DNA of 64,000 bases from Streptomyces sp. WM6386 (GCF_000972385.1 NZ_JXTE01000062.1:1-64000), one strand, 5' to 3'. Shown: positions 43,201 through 52,800, numbered from the stretch's first letter. Numbers and translations: made by a program. The notes: a model not told the origin generated them from the sequence alone.

Positions 43201-43541
43201 TAGGCGACGTTGCCGCCGAAGCCGAGCACCGCGGGGTTGTGCGTCTTCATGAACAGAGCACGCCCCCGGCTCATCAGCCAGGGGCCGGCCGGGTCGTCGC
43301 CGGAGCGGGCCAGCAGACGGTCCATCCAGAAGTCGGTGCCCGAACTCTCGGCGTCGTAGATCGCCTTCATCATGTCGCCGGGCGTGTGGGCGACGGGCGG
43401 GGCCGGGATCGCGGGGCCGCTGAAGGTGGGGAAGCCGATGGTCTGGGCGGCACGAGCGGGGGTGGCGGTGAGGACGGAACAGACGAGGAGTGCCAGGACG
43501 ATCAGGAGGCGCTGTAAGACGGGCTCGGTTCGTCTTCGCAT
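40266..43541 (-). CDS. Secreted (alpha/alpha)6-barrel glycosidase with two discoidin-like domains
   Basis: A 1091-residue secreted protein. After a signal peptide (about 1-31) comes a beta-sandwich (about 35-295), an MGH1-like (alpha/alpha)6 toroid (about 300-760, with NIYYRWWLMRFNNL and DANEFWADWNGSSIDYRSW), then two F5/8C-type sugar-binding domains. Acidic residues in the toroid loops could be catalytic but I cannot assign them. Position next to GH43, a LacI regulator, an importer and GH127 makes it the probable equivalent of HypBA2 (GH121), the enzyme that releases beta-L-arabinobiose from hydroxyproline. The family number is inference. ATG 43541 has AAGGGGAG about 8 bases upstream, with a strong promoter and LacI-type operator just beyond. 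Confidence 0.82.
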   Translation of the reverse strand: MRRRTEPVLQRLLIVLALLVCSVLTATPARAAQTIGFPTFSGPAIPAPPVAHTPGDMMKAIYDAESSGTDFWMDRLLARSGDDPAGPWLMSRGRALFMKTHNPAVLGFGGNVAYWESVNDQNAYSVAISPGTFTEQVSQRWQAPSHWRSVHSSGSIAVTQTKFITDNNVAVTNLSIKNNGSGSTTLQLRATSPYATTGSGSELTGQVNAYNNLTTLRPRLTGDGFSVSSGGLNRSVTIAAGATATAKVVMGFVTDEIPASLTEYNAYAGYSNTTAFATHVRAYNQWWAQNVPYIDVPEPAIKKNIYYRWWLMRFNNLDADIPGQTFQFPTSTEGVLGYNNAIALTQPMHIDDLKYLRDPSYAYGDWLSVGQVSKGGRFLDNPGDPENWSNSYTQYIAEAAWKSYQIHGGQPGIAANLARYAEGDVKGQLAYYDHDNNKLIEYDWGALTGNDADAVSFHWKPGNMDRAESAYQYSGALAAAQAYEAVGNTAKATEMRTLATQIKDAIVNVLWNPNRQLFEHRLKSTNEWVPWKEINNYYPFSVGAVPNTATYKQALRLYDDPAQYPIFPFYTANQVDKQAAADAGNPGSNNFSTINSTVQFRLYSSVLRNYPNSWMNATDYKKLLYWNTWAQYVGGNTQWPDANEFWADWNGSSIDYRSWIHHNILGSGNWTVIEDVAGLRPRNDAKVELSPIDIGWSHFTVNNLRYRGADLSIVWDDPADGVVRYPGIPEGYSIYVNGSRAATVSTLVPFTWDPATGDVTTNGTVTHHTAVSGLKAPNQVVQSSPRMVDMLAKAGIDPTADLTNLASGATVSASHTGSGASASGAVDGYPTNEPFWGAGGSPNSQDWYELNFGTARTLNEVRLYFKDSRPASTTYRAPSAYTIQYYNGSSWVNVPSQTKSPAAPRANYNLVTFPALSAQRVRVLATNASGAKTGLTEVKVFNRGGAQPPVNQAGSATATASYTSPWETVTAVNDGTDPPSSNDTVNPRWGTWPETGRQWAELTWPSARNLDKADVYFFDDDQGIDMPSAWKLQYWNGSAYVDVPGASAYTLTKNQYNSVTFTATSTTRLRVLLTSNGTNSVGLLEAKVYGP

Positions 43542-43565
43542 CGGATGCTCCCCTTGCTGAAAAGA

Positions 43566-43580
43566 CCTAAAAGGTTTTCG
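43566..43580 (-). promoter_or_regulatory. LacI-type operator of the secreted glycosidase operon
   Basis: On the minus strand CGAAAACCTTTTAGG, 13 of 15 bases identical to CGAAAGCCTTTTCGG at 44794-44808. It begins one base after the -10 box, so a bound repressor would block transcription initiation. The LacI protein encoded at 43649 is the obvious ligand. Confidence 0.75.
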
Positions 43581-43581
43581 C

Positions 43582-43610
43582 AACGTAGGAGCGGGCTGAT
43601 GGAGTGTCAA
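43582..43610 (-). promoter_or_regulatory. Housekeeping-type promoter of the glycosidase operon
   Basis: On the minus strand TTGACA (43610-43605), a 17-base spacer and TACGTT (43587-43582). The -35 is a perfect consensus. The transcript would start near 43575, inside the operator. Confidence 0.75.
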
Positions 43611-43648
43611 GAGAGCTCGGAGAGGCCCGAGTTGGCGGTCCGTGCGGT

Positions 43649-44677
43649 TCAGGACAGTGGGGCTGTGGTGCCCCGGATCGCCACCCGGCAGGGGAGTGCC
43701 TCGATGCCGGAGTGCGTCGCACCGTCTATCGCGCCGAACAACGCCTGCGCCGCCGCCCGGCCGACCTGCTCCAGGTTCATGTCGACGCTGGTGAGCAGCG
43801 GGCGGGAACCGGAGGTGAGGACCTGCCAGTTGTCGAAGCCCATGACCGCCACGTCGTCCGGCACCCGGTGGCCACGCTCGCGCAGCACGTCCATGACGCC
43901 CCGGGCGATCTGATCGCTGCCGCACAGCACGGCGTCCACGTCCGGATGCCGGTCCAGCAACAGTGCCGTGGCCGCCCGCCCCCACCCCTCCGACCAGGCC
44001 CCGAACCGTGGCTCGCCGACCGGGACGACACCGGCGTCGGCGAGCGCGGCCCGCGCGCCCTCGACCCGGTCGTGCGCGGCGGCGTAGCCGGGATCCCCGG
44101 TGATGTGGGCGATCCTGGTGCGGCCGCAGGCCAGCAGGTGATGCACCGCCATCCGGCCCGCGTCGACGTTGTCCGGGACGATGGACAGGTCCGCCGGGTC
44201 GTCCGACGGCGCATACGCGTAGACGACGGGAACGGCCAGGTCGCGGCCGAGTGAGGGCCGGGGGTCGGTCCGGCTGCCCACCACGATGAGGCCGTCCACC
44301 CGACGCCCGAGCAGCGCGCGGACATGGTGCTGCTCGCGGATCGCGTCCCCCCGGGCGTCGCACAGGAACACCGCCACCTCGCCCGCCCCGAAGGCGTCCT
44401 CGGCGCCCATCAGTATCGGGATGCTGAACCGGCCCTCCAGATCGCTGGTGAGCAGACCCACCGTCCCCGTCCGCCCGGCGAGCAGACCGCGGGCCAGCTG
44501 GTTGGGGCGGAACGACAGTCGCTCCGCGGCCTCGATCACCCGCTGCCGGGTCTCGGCGCGCACCTGGCTGCGTCCGTTGAGGGCCTTCGAGGCGGTGGCG
44601 ACCGACACCCCCGCCAACCGGGCGACGTCGCTGAGGGTGGTGGTGTGCGAACGAGCGGGGCCGGGGGCTGGTGTCAT
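43649..44677 (-). CDS. LacI-family repressor of the arabinoside cluster
   Basis: A 342-residue LacI/GalR regulator. The DNA-binding headpiece is TTLSDVARLAGVSVATASKA near 13-32 with the hinge helix RPNQLARGL near 57-65. The periplasmic-binding-like core follows (GLLTSDLEGRFSIPILMGAE, DGLIVVGSRTD, DAVLCGSDQIARGVMDVL). ATG 44677 has AGGAGA about 6 bases upstream. It lies between the glycosidase operon (same strand, about 100 bases downstream) and the divergent importer operon, each of which carries a matching operator. The inducer is inferred to be an arabinooligosaccharide, probably beta-arabinobiose or arabinose. Confidence 0.9.
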   Translation of the reverse strand: MTPAPGPARSHTTTLSDVARLAGVSVATASKALNGRSQVRAETRQRVIEAAERLSFRPNQLARGLLAGRTGTVGLLTSDLEGRFSIPILMGAEDAFGAGEVAVFLCDARGDAIREQHHVRALLGRRVDGLIVVGSRTDPRPSLGRDLAVPVVYAYAPSDDPADLSIVPDNVDAGRMAVHHLLACGRTRIAHITGDPGYAAAHDRVEGARAALADAGVVPVGEPRFGAWSEGWGRAATALLLDRHPDVDAVLCGSDQIARGVMDVLRERGHRVPDDVAVMGFDNWQVLTSGSRPLLTSVDMNLEQVGRAAAQALFGAIDGATHSGIEALPCRVAIRGTTAPLS

Positions 44678-44762
44678 GCGTGTCTCCTGTCTCGCATCAC
44701 GTCCGTAAACCGTACGCGAGAACTTTCGGCATGCACCTGAAACTCCGTTCGTACGCGAGGGA

Positions 44763-44791
44763 TTGACGGGCTTTCAGCTCGGCTCTAGCTT
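44763..44791 (+). promoter_or_regulatory. Housekeeping-type promoter of the importer-GH127 operon
   Basis: TTGACG (44763-44768), a 17-base spacer and TAGCTT (44786-44791). The layout mirrors the promoter at 43582-43610, including an operator starting two bases after the -10. Confidence 0.72.
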
Positions 44792-44793
44792 GG

Positions 44794-44808
44794 CGAAAGC
44801 CTTTTCGG
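44794..44808 (+). promoter_or_regulatory. LacI-type operator of the importer operon
   Basis: CGAAAGCCTTTTCGG, partially palindromic (CGAAA...TTTCG halves) and overlapping the expected transcription start. It shares 13 of 15 bases with the operator at 43566-43580, and further matching bases continue on the right side (GG-CT-TT spacing). Confidence 0.75.
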
Positions 44809-44847
44809 CCTGTTTCTTCCCGGTGTTCGTCGCGGAGGGAGATCGTC

Positions 44848-46167
44848 ATGGGGAGCCCCACCGGATCGCACGGACGTGGCCGCCGCCTCGTCACGGCCGC
44901 GGTCCTTCTCACCAGCCTGGGACTGGCCACGGCATGCGGGTCGGGCGACGGCGATTCGGACGACGGAGACGGCGGGGGAGGGGTCGCCGCGAACGCCACC
45001 GGCGTCGACGACGGCGCCGAGCTGACGATGTGGACACGTGCGGCGACCCGCCCGCAGAGCGAGGCCCTCGTCAAGGCGTACAACGCGAGCCACAAGAACC
45101 GGATCAAACTCACCGTCATCCCCACCGACGACTACCAGGCCAAGGTCGGTGCCGCCGCCGGCTCCCGCGACCTGCCGGACCTGTTCGCCTCGGACGTCGT
45201 GTTCGTGCCCAACTACACCAGCAGCCGGCTCTTCGCCGACATCACCGCCCGCATCGACGCCCTGCCCTTCGCCGACGACCTGGCCCAGTCGCACATCAAG
45301 GCCGGCACGTACGAGGACAAGAAGTACGTCGTGCCGCACACCCTCGATCTGTCGGTGCTCTTCTACAACAAGGACCTCTACCGCAAGGCGAAGCTCGACC
45401 CCGCGAAGCCGCCCACCACCCTGGTGGAGTGGGACGAGCAGGCCCGCGCCGTCGACAAGCTCGGCGGTGGCGTCAACGGCACGTTCTTCGGCGGCAATTG
45501 CGGCGGCTGCGGTGTCTTCACCTGGTGGCCGTCCATCTGGGCCGCCGGGGACGAGGTGATGAACGCGGACGGCACCGCGGCGACGCTCGACTCCGCCACC
45601 GCGAAGAAGGTCTACGACACCTACCGCGGCTGGGTCGACGACGACATCGTGGCCCCCGGCGCCCGCGACGAGACGGGCGCCACCTGGACCGGACTGTTCC
45701 CGAAGGGACAGATCGGCGTGATGCCGATGCCGTCGACCACCCTCGGCCTGATGCCGAAGAACCTCGACCTCGGGGTCGCGCCCATCCCCGGTCCCGACGG
45801 CGGCAAGGCCACCTTCGTCGGCGGTGACGCCATCGGTATCTCCGCCACCAGCAAGTCGGCCGACCAGGCCTGGAACTTCCTCGCCTGGTCCGTGGGCGAC
45901 AAGGCACAGGTCGACGTGGTCGCCGCGCACAAGGACGTGGTGGCGCGCACCGACCTCGCGTCCAACAAGTACTCGGACGCGGACCCGCGCCTGGTCACCA
46001 TCAACGAGCTCGTGGCGGACGGCCACACCCCGTACGCGCTGAAGTTCGGCCAGACCTTCAACGACCCCAACGGGCCCTGGCTGACCATGATGCGCAACGC
46101 CGTCTTCGGCGACGGGAGTTCCGTCGACAAGGACAACGACGAGGTGAGCGCCTCACTGGCGGACTGA
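44848..46167 (+). CDS. ABC sugar importer, substrate-binding lipoprotein
   Basis: A 439-residue extracellular solute-binding protein of the sugar-oligosaccharide type (family 1). The N-terminus has a basic region, a hydrophobic stretch and the lipobox LATAC with lipidated Cys30, so it is anchored outside the membrane. The acidic Gly/Ser linker (GSGDGDSDDGDGGGG) is typical. ATG 44848 has GGAGGGAG about 7 bases upstream. First gene of the importer-GH127 operon under the LacI-type operator. Expected ligand: short beta-linked arabinofuranose oligosaccharides released by the secreted enzymes. Confidence 0.9.
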   Translation: MGSPTGSHGRGRRLVTAAVLLTSLGLATACGSGDGDSDDGDGGGGVAANATGVDDGAELTMWTRAATRPQSEALVKAYNASHKNRIKLTVIPTDDYQAKVGAAAGSRDLPDLFASDVVFVPNYTSSRLFADITARIDALPFADDLAQSHIKAGTYEDKKYVVPHTLDLSVLFYNKDLYRKAKLDPAKPPTTLVEWDEQARAVDKLGGGVNGTFFGGNCGGCGVFTWWPSIWAAGDEVMNADGTAATLDSATAKKVYDTYRGWVDDDIVAPGARDETGATWTGLFPKGQIGVMPMPSTTLGLMPKNLDLGVAPIPGPDGGKATFVGGDAIGISATSKSADQAWNFLAWSVGDKAQVDVVAAHKDVVARTDLASNKYSDADPRLVTINELVADGHTPYALKFGQTFNDPNGPWLTMMRNAVFGDGSSVDKDNDEVSASLAD

Positions 46168-46195
46168 GCCCACCGAGCCGACCGACAGGAGAGCC

Positions 46196-47158
46196 ATGCA
46201 GGTGAAGGCGCCCGACCGAGCGGCGGCCGAACACCGGGTCCGGCCCCCACGTCCGGCACGCCGACCCCGTACAGCCAAGTCCCTGTGGCGCTCCCGCACG
46301 GTCCAGGGACTCGGATACGCGGCTCCCACGGCCGTGTTCGTCGCCGTCTTCTTCATGTGGCCCCTGCTCCTGGTCGGCCGGATGTCCCTGAACGACTGGC
46401 CGCTCCTCGCGGGCGACCAGGGCCGCAACGCCCCCGAGAACTACACCGACATCACCGACAGCCCCCTGTTCTGGCCCGCCGTCCGCTTCACCCTCCTGTA
46501 CACCGTGATCGTCACGGTCGTCCTCCTCGGACTCGCGCTCCTCCTGGCCCTCCTGGTCCAGGAGTCACGCCCCGGCGCCGGCTTCTTCCGCACCGTCTAC
46601 TTCCTGCCCGGCGCCCTCGGACTGGCCTCCGCCTCCCTGCTGTTCTGGGGCCTGTACAGCCCGACCACCGGACCGATCAGCAGCACCCTCGAACACCTCG
46701 GCCTGGTCGACGAACCGGTGTCCTTCCTCGGCACCTCGACCAACGCCCTGCTGTCGACGGTGTTCCTGGTGGTCTGGAAGTTCGCCGGGTTCTACATGCT
46801 GATCCTGCTCGTGGGTCTGCAACGCATCCCTCACGAGCTGTACGAGGCGGCCCGCATGGACGGCGCGAGCCGCGGCCAGATCTTCCGCCGCATCACCCTG
46901 CCGCTGCTGCGCCCGTCGCTCGCCCTGTCCCTCCTCCTCTGTGTGACCGGATCGCTGCTCGCCTTCGACCAGTTCTTCGTCCTCACCAAGGGCGGCCCGG
47001 ACAACAGCACGGTCACCATCGTGCAGTTGATCTACCGCGAGGCGTTCCAGCGGCTCGACCTCGGCACCGCGGCGGCGCTGTCGATCATCGTGTTGGGAGC
47101 ACTGGTGCTGCTCAACGTCCTGCAGTTCCGCGGCCTGCACCGCGCCGACGAGTCGTAG
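46196..47158 (+). CDS. ABC sugar importer, permease 1 (MalF-type)
   Basis: A 320-residue inner-membrane permease with six expected helices. The EAA loop EAARMDGASRGQIFRRITLP (about 219-238), which docks the ATPase, is intact. A basic N-terminal tail (RPARRPRTAKSLWRSR) precedes helix 1 (AAPTAVFVAVFFMWPLLLVG). ATG 46196 has AGGAGA about 5 bases upstream. It follows the binding protein after 28 bases. No ATPase gene is present in the operon; streptomycete importers of this type share the MsiK ATPase encoded elsewhere. Confidence 0.9.
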   Translation: MQVKAPDRAAAEHRVRPPRPARRPRTAKSLWRSRTVQGLGYAAPTAVFVAVFFMWPLLLVGRMSLNDWPLLAGDQGRNAPENYTDITDSPLFWPAVRFTLLYTVIVTVVLLGLALLLALLVQESRPGAGFFRTVYFLPGALGLASASLLFWGLYSPTTGPISSTLEHLGLVDEPVSFLGTSTNALLSTVFLVVWKFAGFYMLILLVGLQRIPHELYEAARMDGASRGQIFRRITLPLLRPSLALSLLLCVTGSLLAFDQFFVLTKGGPDNSTVTIVQLIYREAFQRLDLGTAAALSIIVLGALVLLNVLQFRGLHRADES

Positions 47159-47173
47159 GAAGGGGGACCCGCC

Positions 47174-48001
47174 ATGCCCAACCGCGCCCAAGTCCTCGGC
47201 CGGACGCCGTACTTCGTCGTCGCCGGAGGACTGGCCGTCATCTTCCTGTTCCCCCTGGTATGGAACGGCTGGGCCTCGGTCAGTGAACAGCCGGGCACCG
47301 CACAGGACTCCGGCTACGGCTTCGGCAACTACCGCACCCTGCTCGACTACGACGCCGGCCTGTGGCAGTACCTCCTCAACAGCACCGTCGTCTCGGCGCT
47401 CACCGTGGCCCTGACCCTCGGGGTGTCCCTGCTCGGCGGCTACGCCTTCGCCCGCTTCCGGTTCCCGGGCAAGAACCTGCTGTTCCTGCTGACCCTGGCC
47501 ATCCTCATGGTCCCGTACGCCACGCTCCTCATCCCGCTCTACGTGCTGCTCGGCAGGCTCCATCTGCAGAACTCGCTGATCGGGCTGAGCCTGGTACTGG
47601 CCATGTTCCAGCTGCCGTTCGCCACCTTCATGATGCGGATCTCCTTCGAGGCGGTACCGCGCGAACTGGAGGAGTCGGCCCTCGTCGACGGCTGCGGCCC
47701 GGCGGGCGCACTGCGCCGGATCCTGCTCCCGGCGGTGCGGCCGGGGCTGATCACCGTGGGACTGTTCGCCTTCCTCGCCGCCTGGAACGACTTCATCGCA
47801 CCCCTGATCCTCATCTCCGACAGTGAGAAGGCGCCCCTGCCGCTGGTCGTGGCCAATCTGCGGCAACAGAGCATGGGCGCGGTCGACTACGGCGCCACCG
47901 AGGCGGGCGTGGTGGTGCTCGCGGTGCCCTGCCTCCTCGTCTTCCTGCTGCTGCAACGGCATTACGTGCGCGGATTCATGTCGGGTGCCCTGAAAGGATG
48001 A
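47174..48001 (+). CDS. ABC sugar importer, permease 2 (MalG-type)
   Basis: A 275-residue permease, the second half of the transmembrane channel. Six helices are expected. The EAA-type loop is EESALVDGCGPAGALRRILL (about 161-180), and the C-terminus ends FVRGFMSGALKG-like (YVRGFMSGALKG), as in MalG-type permeases. ATG 47174 has AAGGGGG about 8 bases upstream and lies 15 bases after the MalF-type gene. The next gene starts 4 bases after its stop, so uptake and intracellular hydrolysis are co-expressed. Confidence 0.9.
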   Translation: MPNRAQVLGRTPYFVVAGGLAVIFLFPLVWNGWASVSEQPGTAQDSGYGFGNYRTLLDYDAGLWQYLLNSTVVSALTVALTLGVSLLGGYAFARFRFPGKNLLFLLTLAILMVPYATLLIPLYVLLGRLHLQNSLIGLSLVLAMFQLPFATFMMRISFEAVPRELEESALVDGCGPAGALRRILLPAVRPGLITVGLFAFLAAWNDFIAPLILISDSEKAPLPLVVANLRQQSMGAVDYGATEAGVVVLAVPCLLVFLLLQRHYVRGFMSGALKG

Positions 48002-48005
48002 TGCG

Positions 48006-49880
48006 TTGAAGTCGAACAGGAGCACAGATCCTGTCGCACCGGTGGCACCGAGCCGTGGTCGTCTACGGCCACTCGGCCTCGACGAGGTCAAGATCACCGG
48101 CGGCTTCTGGGCCCGGCGCCGGGAGGTCAACACCACCGCCACCATCGAGCACTGCCGCGACTGGATGGAGCGCGTCGGTTGGCTCGCAAACTTCCGCGTC
48201 CCCGTGACGGCCCGGCGCGGAAGGGAGTTCGCCGACTCCGAGGTCTACAAGCTGCTCGAAGCCATGAGCTGGGCAGGCACCGAGTTCGACACGATCACCG
48301 AGGCGATAGCCTCCGCCCAGGAACCCGACGGTTATCTCAACACCAACTTCGGCCGCCCCGGCCAGCAGCCCCGCTACAGCGACCTCGCATGGGGCCACGA
48401 GCTGTACTGCTACGGGCACTTGATCCAGGCGGGCGTGGCCCAGGCCCGGGCGCGCGGCGAGGGCGAGCTGACGCAGATCGCCCGCCGCGCCGCCGACCAT
48501 GTGTGCGCCCTCTTCGACGCCAAAGGCACCCCGGGTGTCTGCGGGCATCCGGAGATCGAGACGGCCCTGGTCGAACTGGCCCGGCTCACCGGCGAGCAGC
48601 GCTACCTCGACCAGGCCGCGCTGTTCATCGACCGCAGGGGCCAAGGTGCCCTCGGCGACGGCGAGTTCGGCCGCGCCTACTACCAGGACGACATGCCCGT
48701 GCGGAAGGCGACCGTTCTGCGCGGCCATGCCGTCCGCGCCCTCTACCTCGCCGCCGGTGCCGTCGACGTGGCCGTGGAGACCGGGGACGAGGACCTGCTC
48801 GCCGCCGTCGTACGGCAGTGGGAGACCGCGGTCGCCCGGCGCACCTATCTGACCGGCGGCATGGGCTCGCACCACCGCGACGAGTCCTTCGGCGACGACT
48901 TCGTCCTCCCGCCCGACCGCGCCTACTCCGAGACCTGTGCGGGCGTCGCCTCCGTCATGCTCAGCTGGCGTCTTCTCCTCGCCACCGGCGAGCCCCGCTT
49001 CGCCGACCTGGCCGAGCGGACCCTGTTCAACGTGGTCGCGACCTGCCCGGCCGAGGACGGCCGGTCCTTCTTCTACTCCAACACCCTGCACCGGCGCCGC
49101 CGCGGCACCGCGCCCGCGGCCGACGTCCAGATCCCGCGCGCCGAGTCGAGCCTGCGCGCACCCTGGTTCGCGGTGTCCTGCTGCCCGCCCAACGTGGCAC
49201 GGACCCTGGCCCTGCTGCCCGGATACCTGGCGACGACCGACGACCTCGGCCTCCAGCTCCACCAGTACGCCGACGCCGAGATCACCACGGGCGGCATCGC
49301 GCTGCGGATCCGTACCGACTACCCCTCGGACGGACGCGTGACCGTACGCGTCGCCCGGTCGCCCGACCACCCGTGGACCCTGTCGCTGCGCGTCCCGGCA
49401 TGGGCTCAGGGCGCCACCGCATGGCTCGTCGACCCGGACGGGGGCCGCCGTGCGGTCGCCCCGGGCACGGCCGAGGTGACGCGTGTCTTCCGGCCCGGCG
49501 ACGAGACAGTCCTCGAACTGCCCCTGCGACCTCGCTGGCTCGGGGCCGACCCGCGCGTCGACGCGATACGCGGCACCGCGGCCGTCCAGCGCGGACCGCT
49601 GGTGTACTGCGCCGAGTCCGTGGACCTGCCGCACGGCCACGAGGTCGACGCGCTGCGCGTGGATCCGTCCGCCCCGCCGGAGGGGAGGGCGGACGGATCC
49701 GTCGTGGTCGCGGGCGAGATCAGCGCTCCGGGGGACCGACCGTGGCCGTACCCGCCGTTCGAGGCCCCGCCGACGGCCGGCGACCGCACGGGCATCGTCC
49801 TGGTCCCCTATCACTCCTGGGCGAACCGGGGACCCTCGACGATGCGAGTGTGGTTGCCGACCGTGGACTCAGCGTCGTAG
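48006..49880 (+). CDS. GH127 beta-L-arabinofuranosidase (HypBA1-like), cytoplasmic
   Basis: A 624-residue GH127 enzyme that should split beta-L-arabinofuranosyl disaccharides to arabinose. The zinc site and cysteine nucleophile of HypBA1 are conserved: Glu309 and Cys311 in YSETCA, and Cys392-Cys393 in SCCPPN, where the first Cys is the expected nucleophile. There is no signal peptide, in line with cleavage after import. The start is TTG 48006, 4 bases after the permease stop, with AAAGGATG before it; no ATG or GTG gives a complete domain. Its 3' end overlaps the convergent GH30 gene by 12 bases. Confidence 0.9.
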   Translation: MKSNRSTDPVAPVAPSRGRLRPLGLDEVKITGGFWARRREVNTTATIEHCRDWMERVGWLANFRVPVTARRGREFADSEVYKLLEAMSWAGTEFDTITEAIASAQEPDGYLNTNFGRPGQQPRYSDLAWGHELYCYGHLIQAGVAQARARGEGELTQIARRAADHVCALFDAKGTPGVCGHPEIETALVELARLTGEQRYLDQAALFIDRRGQGALGDGEFGRAYYQDDMPVRKATVLRGHAVRALYLAAGAVDVAVETGDEDLLAAVVRQWETAVARRTYLTGGMGSHHRDESFGDDFVLPPDRAYSETCAGVASVMLSWRLLLATGEPRFADLAERTLFNVVATCPAEDGRSFFYSNTLHRRRRGTAPAADVQIPRAESSLRAPWFAVSCCPPNVARTLALLPGYLATTDDLGLQLHQYADAEITTGGIALRIRTDYPSDGRVTVRVARSPDHPWTLSLRVPAWAQGATAWLVDPDGGRRAVAPGTAEVTRVFRPGDETVLELPLRPRWLGADPRVDAIRGTAAVQRGPLVYCAESVDLPHGHEVDALRVDPSAPPEGRADGSVVVAGEISAPGDRPWPYPPFEAPPTAGDRTGIVLVPYHSWANRGPSTMRVWLPTVDSAS

Positions 49881-52800
49881 GAGCGTGAGGCGGTACGTCG
49901 TCGTCCGTGACCGGTCCTCGCTGGTGACGGTGACCACCGCGCGCCCACCGCTCCGCTCGACGTCGACCGTCGCGTAGGGGTCGCGGGCCGTCGCCGTGAC
50001 CAGGGCGTGGTGCGGATCGGCGGTCCGGACCCGGTAGTCGGTCGTGCCGGGGGCGAAGTCCGCGACCGGGACGCCGGCCACCTCGATCGACGCGGCGGCC
50101 GCGTCCTTGGAGACGCCGGAGGCCTTGGCGTACACCTCGACCTCGCTCATCGTGATGTAGCCGCCGGACCGGGCGGTCATGACCAGCCGCACCCCGGTCG
50201 CCGGGCCCGCCTCGATGGGCACGTCGACCACCGGCGTGCCCTCGGTCCCGACCGTGATCTCCTCGCTCGCGTCGATCCAGGTGTCGTCCGTCGCGCGGCG
50301 CACCTGTGCCTTGAGGCTCGCCGGGAAGGAGACGCTGCTCCCGTCCCGGTAGAAGTGCGCCACGACCCGGTCCAGGTCGCGCGTCGTCGGGAGGGCGAAG
50401 GTGATCGTGTCGGACGGGTTCTTGGTGCCGGACCGCCAGTTGGACCAGCCCTTGTCGGAGGTGTCGCCGTTGCGCAGGCGCTCGGCGGAGTAGCCGCTCT
50501 CGGTGTACGTGGCCGCGACCGAGACGCCGGCGTCGGAGGCGATGTCGCTCTGCGTCGCCTCGGTGACCTGCACGCGTACCGACGCGCCGACCGTGCTGCC
50601 GTCCACCACTCGTGCGCTGCCGCGCAGTGTCACCACGCCGGCCTCGGCGAACGCGCCCTCGGGGGCCGCGTCCCAGGTCACTGAAAGGTCGGTGCGGCCG
50701 CCGTGCGCGCCGACGCCGACGACCGTGTCCGGCAGGCCGGGACTGCCGCCGACGTAGGTCTTGGCGCGGCCGGGCACCGTCGAGGCGATGGTGTCGACGG
50801 TGACGACCGCCTTGGCGCGGATCTCCCGACCGAGCGGATCGGTCGCCGTGCCCTTGACCCGTACCGTGCCCGGACCGGCCCACGCGTCGTGCGACGGCGG
50901 GTCCCAGACGACCGGCAGCGCGCCACGGGCGCCGTTTCGGTAGACCGGCGTCACCGTCTCCGGGAGCGCCGGTGTCCGGCCGGGCACGGTGAACACCTCG
51001 GCCTTCTCGGTGCGCAGTACGGTCTCGTCGCTCACCGTCCAGCGCTGGTTCGCCGCCGAGGTCGGGGTGTACGTCGACACCTTGGCGCCGTCCGCCGACG
51101 ACTGTCCGCCGACGTCGAGCAGCCGGCCGGTGGCGGCGTTGACGAACGTCCACGTGTCGTCGCCGGTCGTCGACAGGATCCACTGCGCGGCGTCGCTGTC
51201 CGACGGATCCTCCAGGACGGCCTGGTTCTCGCGTACGGCGAGCTGCTTGCCGCTGGTGGCACTGGTGAGGGCGTAGCGCTCGCGATGGTCGGTCCCGGGC
51301 GTCAACCGGCGTACGGACCAGAGCTGTCGGGCGTTGCTCGCGTCGTCCGTGCGGATGACGACGCCGGTGCCGTCGTCCGAGGGGGCGAGCGACTTGCCGC
51401 TCTGTGTGCCCTTGAGCCGGTAGACATGGCCGGGCTGGACGAGCGCGGCGTCCTTCGCGACGCCGCTGACGCCCTTGACGAGGAAGCTGGTGACCGACTT
51501 CGCGGGGACGGTGAGGGTGGCCGACCGGTCGGTGACGCGGACCGGGGCGCCCTGGACGAGGGCGCCGTCCGTGCTGGTCACCACGGGGGTGACGGTGGCG
51601 CCTCGGGTGACCTTGCCGAAGCGGGACAGGTCGAGGGTCACGGAACGGGCGGTCGTGCCGCCGTTGACGTGCACCACGGTCGCGGAGCGACCGGACCTGG
51701 CGACGGCGGCGACGCTGGAGGTGTCGTCGACCTTCACGAAGCGGTCGCCGGGGCGGATGTAGTGGGTGAAGTTCCGGATGGTGTGGAACTTCGAGTTGGC
51801 CTGGATCGGGCAGCTCTCCAGGGTGTCCTCGGCCGTGCAGTTGAACGGGACATGGATGCTGCCCCAGTTCTTGCCGGCGGCGGCCTGCGGGAGGGAGTCC
51901 TCGATGGGCTGCCAGAACACCCAGGCGGAGGGCTCCAGTTCACGCATGTCGTCGACCATGCGGGTGGCGATGCCGAGGCCCGGCTCCATGCTGGTGAAGT
52001 CGGTGCCGGTGCCCCAGGTGCCCTCGACCTCGCTCATCCACAGCTTCTTGTCCGCGCCCTTGGCGATGTCGCGGGCGCTGGTGCGCTGGCCGGTGCCGTA
52101 GGTGTGCACGTTGAGCTGGTCGACGGCGGCCCGGGCCTCGGCGGTGTAGGCGTTCCAGTTCGTCGTGAAGATGCCGGGGTTGGTCTCGTCCATGGCGGAG
52201 ACCTCGGCCTTGGTCGTGGCGCCATCGAGGGCCTTGTCCAGGGCGAGGATCACCTTCTGCTGGAGGGCGGGCCCGGCGTGCGCGCCTTCCTGCCGGCCGC
52301 CTGTGGGCCGGCCGTCGGCGCCCAACTGGGTGCCCCAGTAGGAGGTGTTGGGTTCGTTGAGCGGGTCGATGGTGTCGAAGGTGATGCCGTGTTCCTTCTC
52401 CATCTCCTCGGACACACGGACGAGGTAGGCGGCGAAGTCGTCGACGCGGTCGGCGCGGATCTGGTCGGCGCCGGAGTCGAAGCCGCCGGACACGTACCCG
52501 CTGACCGTCTGGAACCAGGGCGGCGAGTTGCTGAAGGCCTCCCACTTGGTGACCTTGTCCTTGACCTGGTCCACCCACCACCGCTGGTTCGCGTCGGCGT
52601 TCCAGTCCCAGTGGTCCGCGTTGTCCGGGTCCCACCAGTCCATGTCCTTCTGGGTGGTGCCCTCGGGCGCCTTCCAGAAGCCCTCCATGGTCGCGCCCGC
52701 TTTCATGTAGTCCTTGCGGACGTCAGGGGCGTTGCCGCCACCGATGTTGTAGCGCGCGATGTTGAGGGCCAGCCCGTCCTCGCCGAACAGCATGTCGACG

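Noticed and set aside
41097..43517. Rightward 806-codon open frame opposite the secreted toroid glycosidase
   Set aside because: Val/Gly/Asp-rich antisense shadow without motifs; the minus strand encodes a coherent signal peptide and domains.
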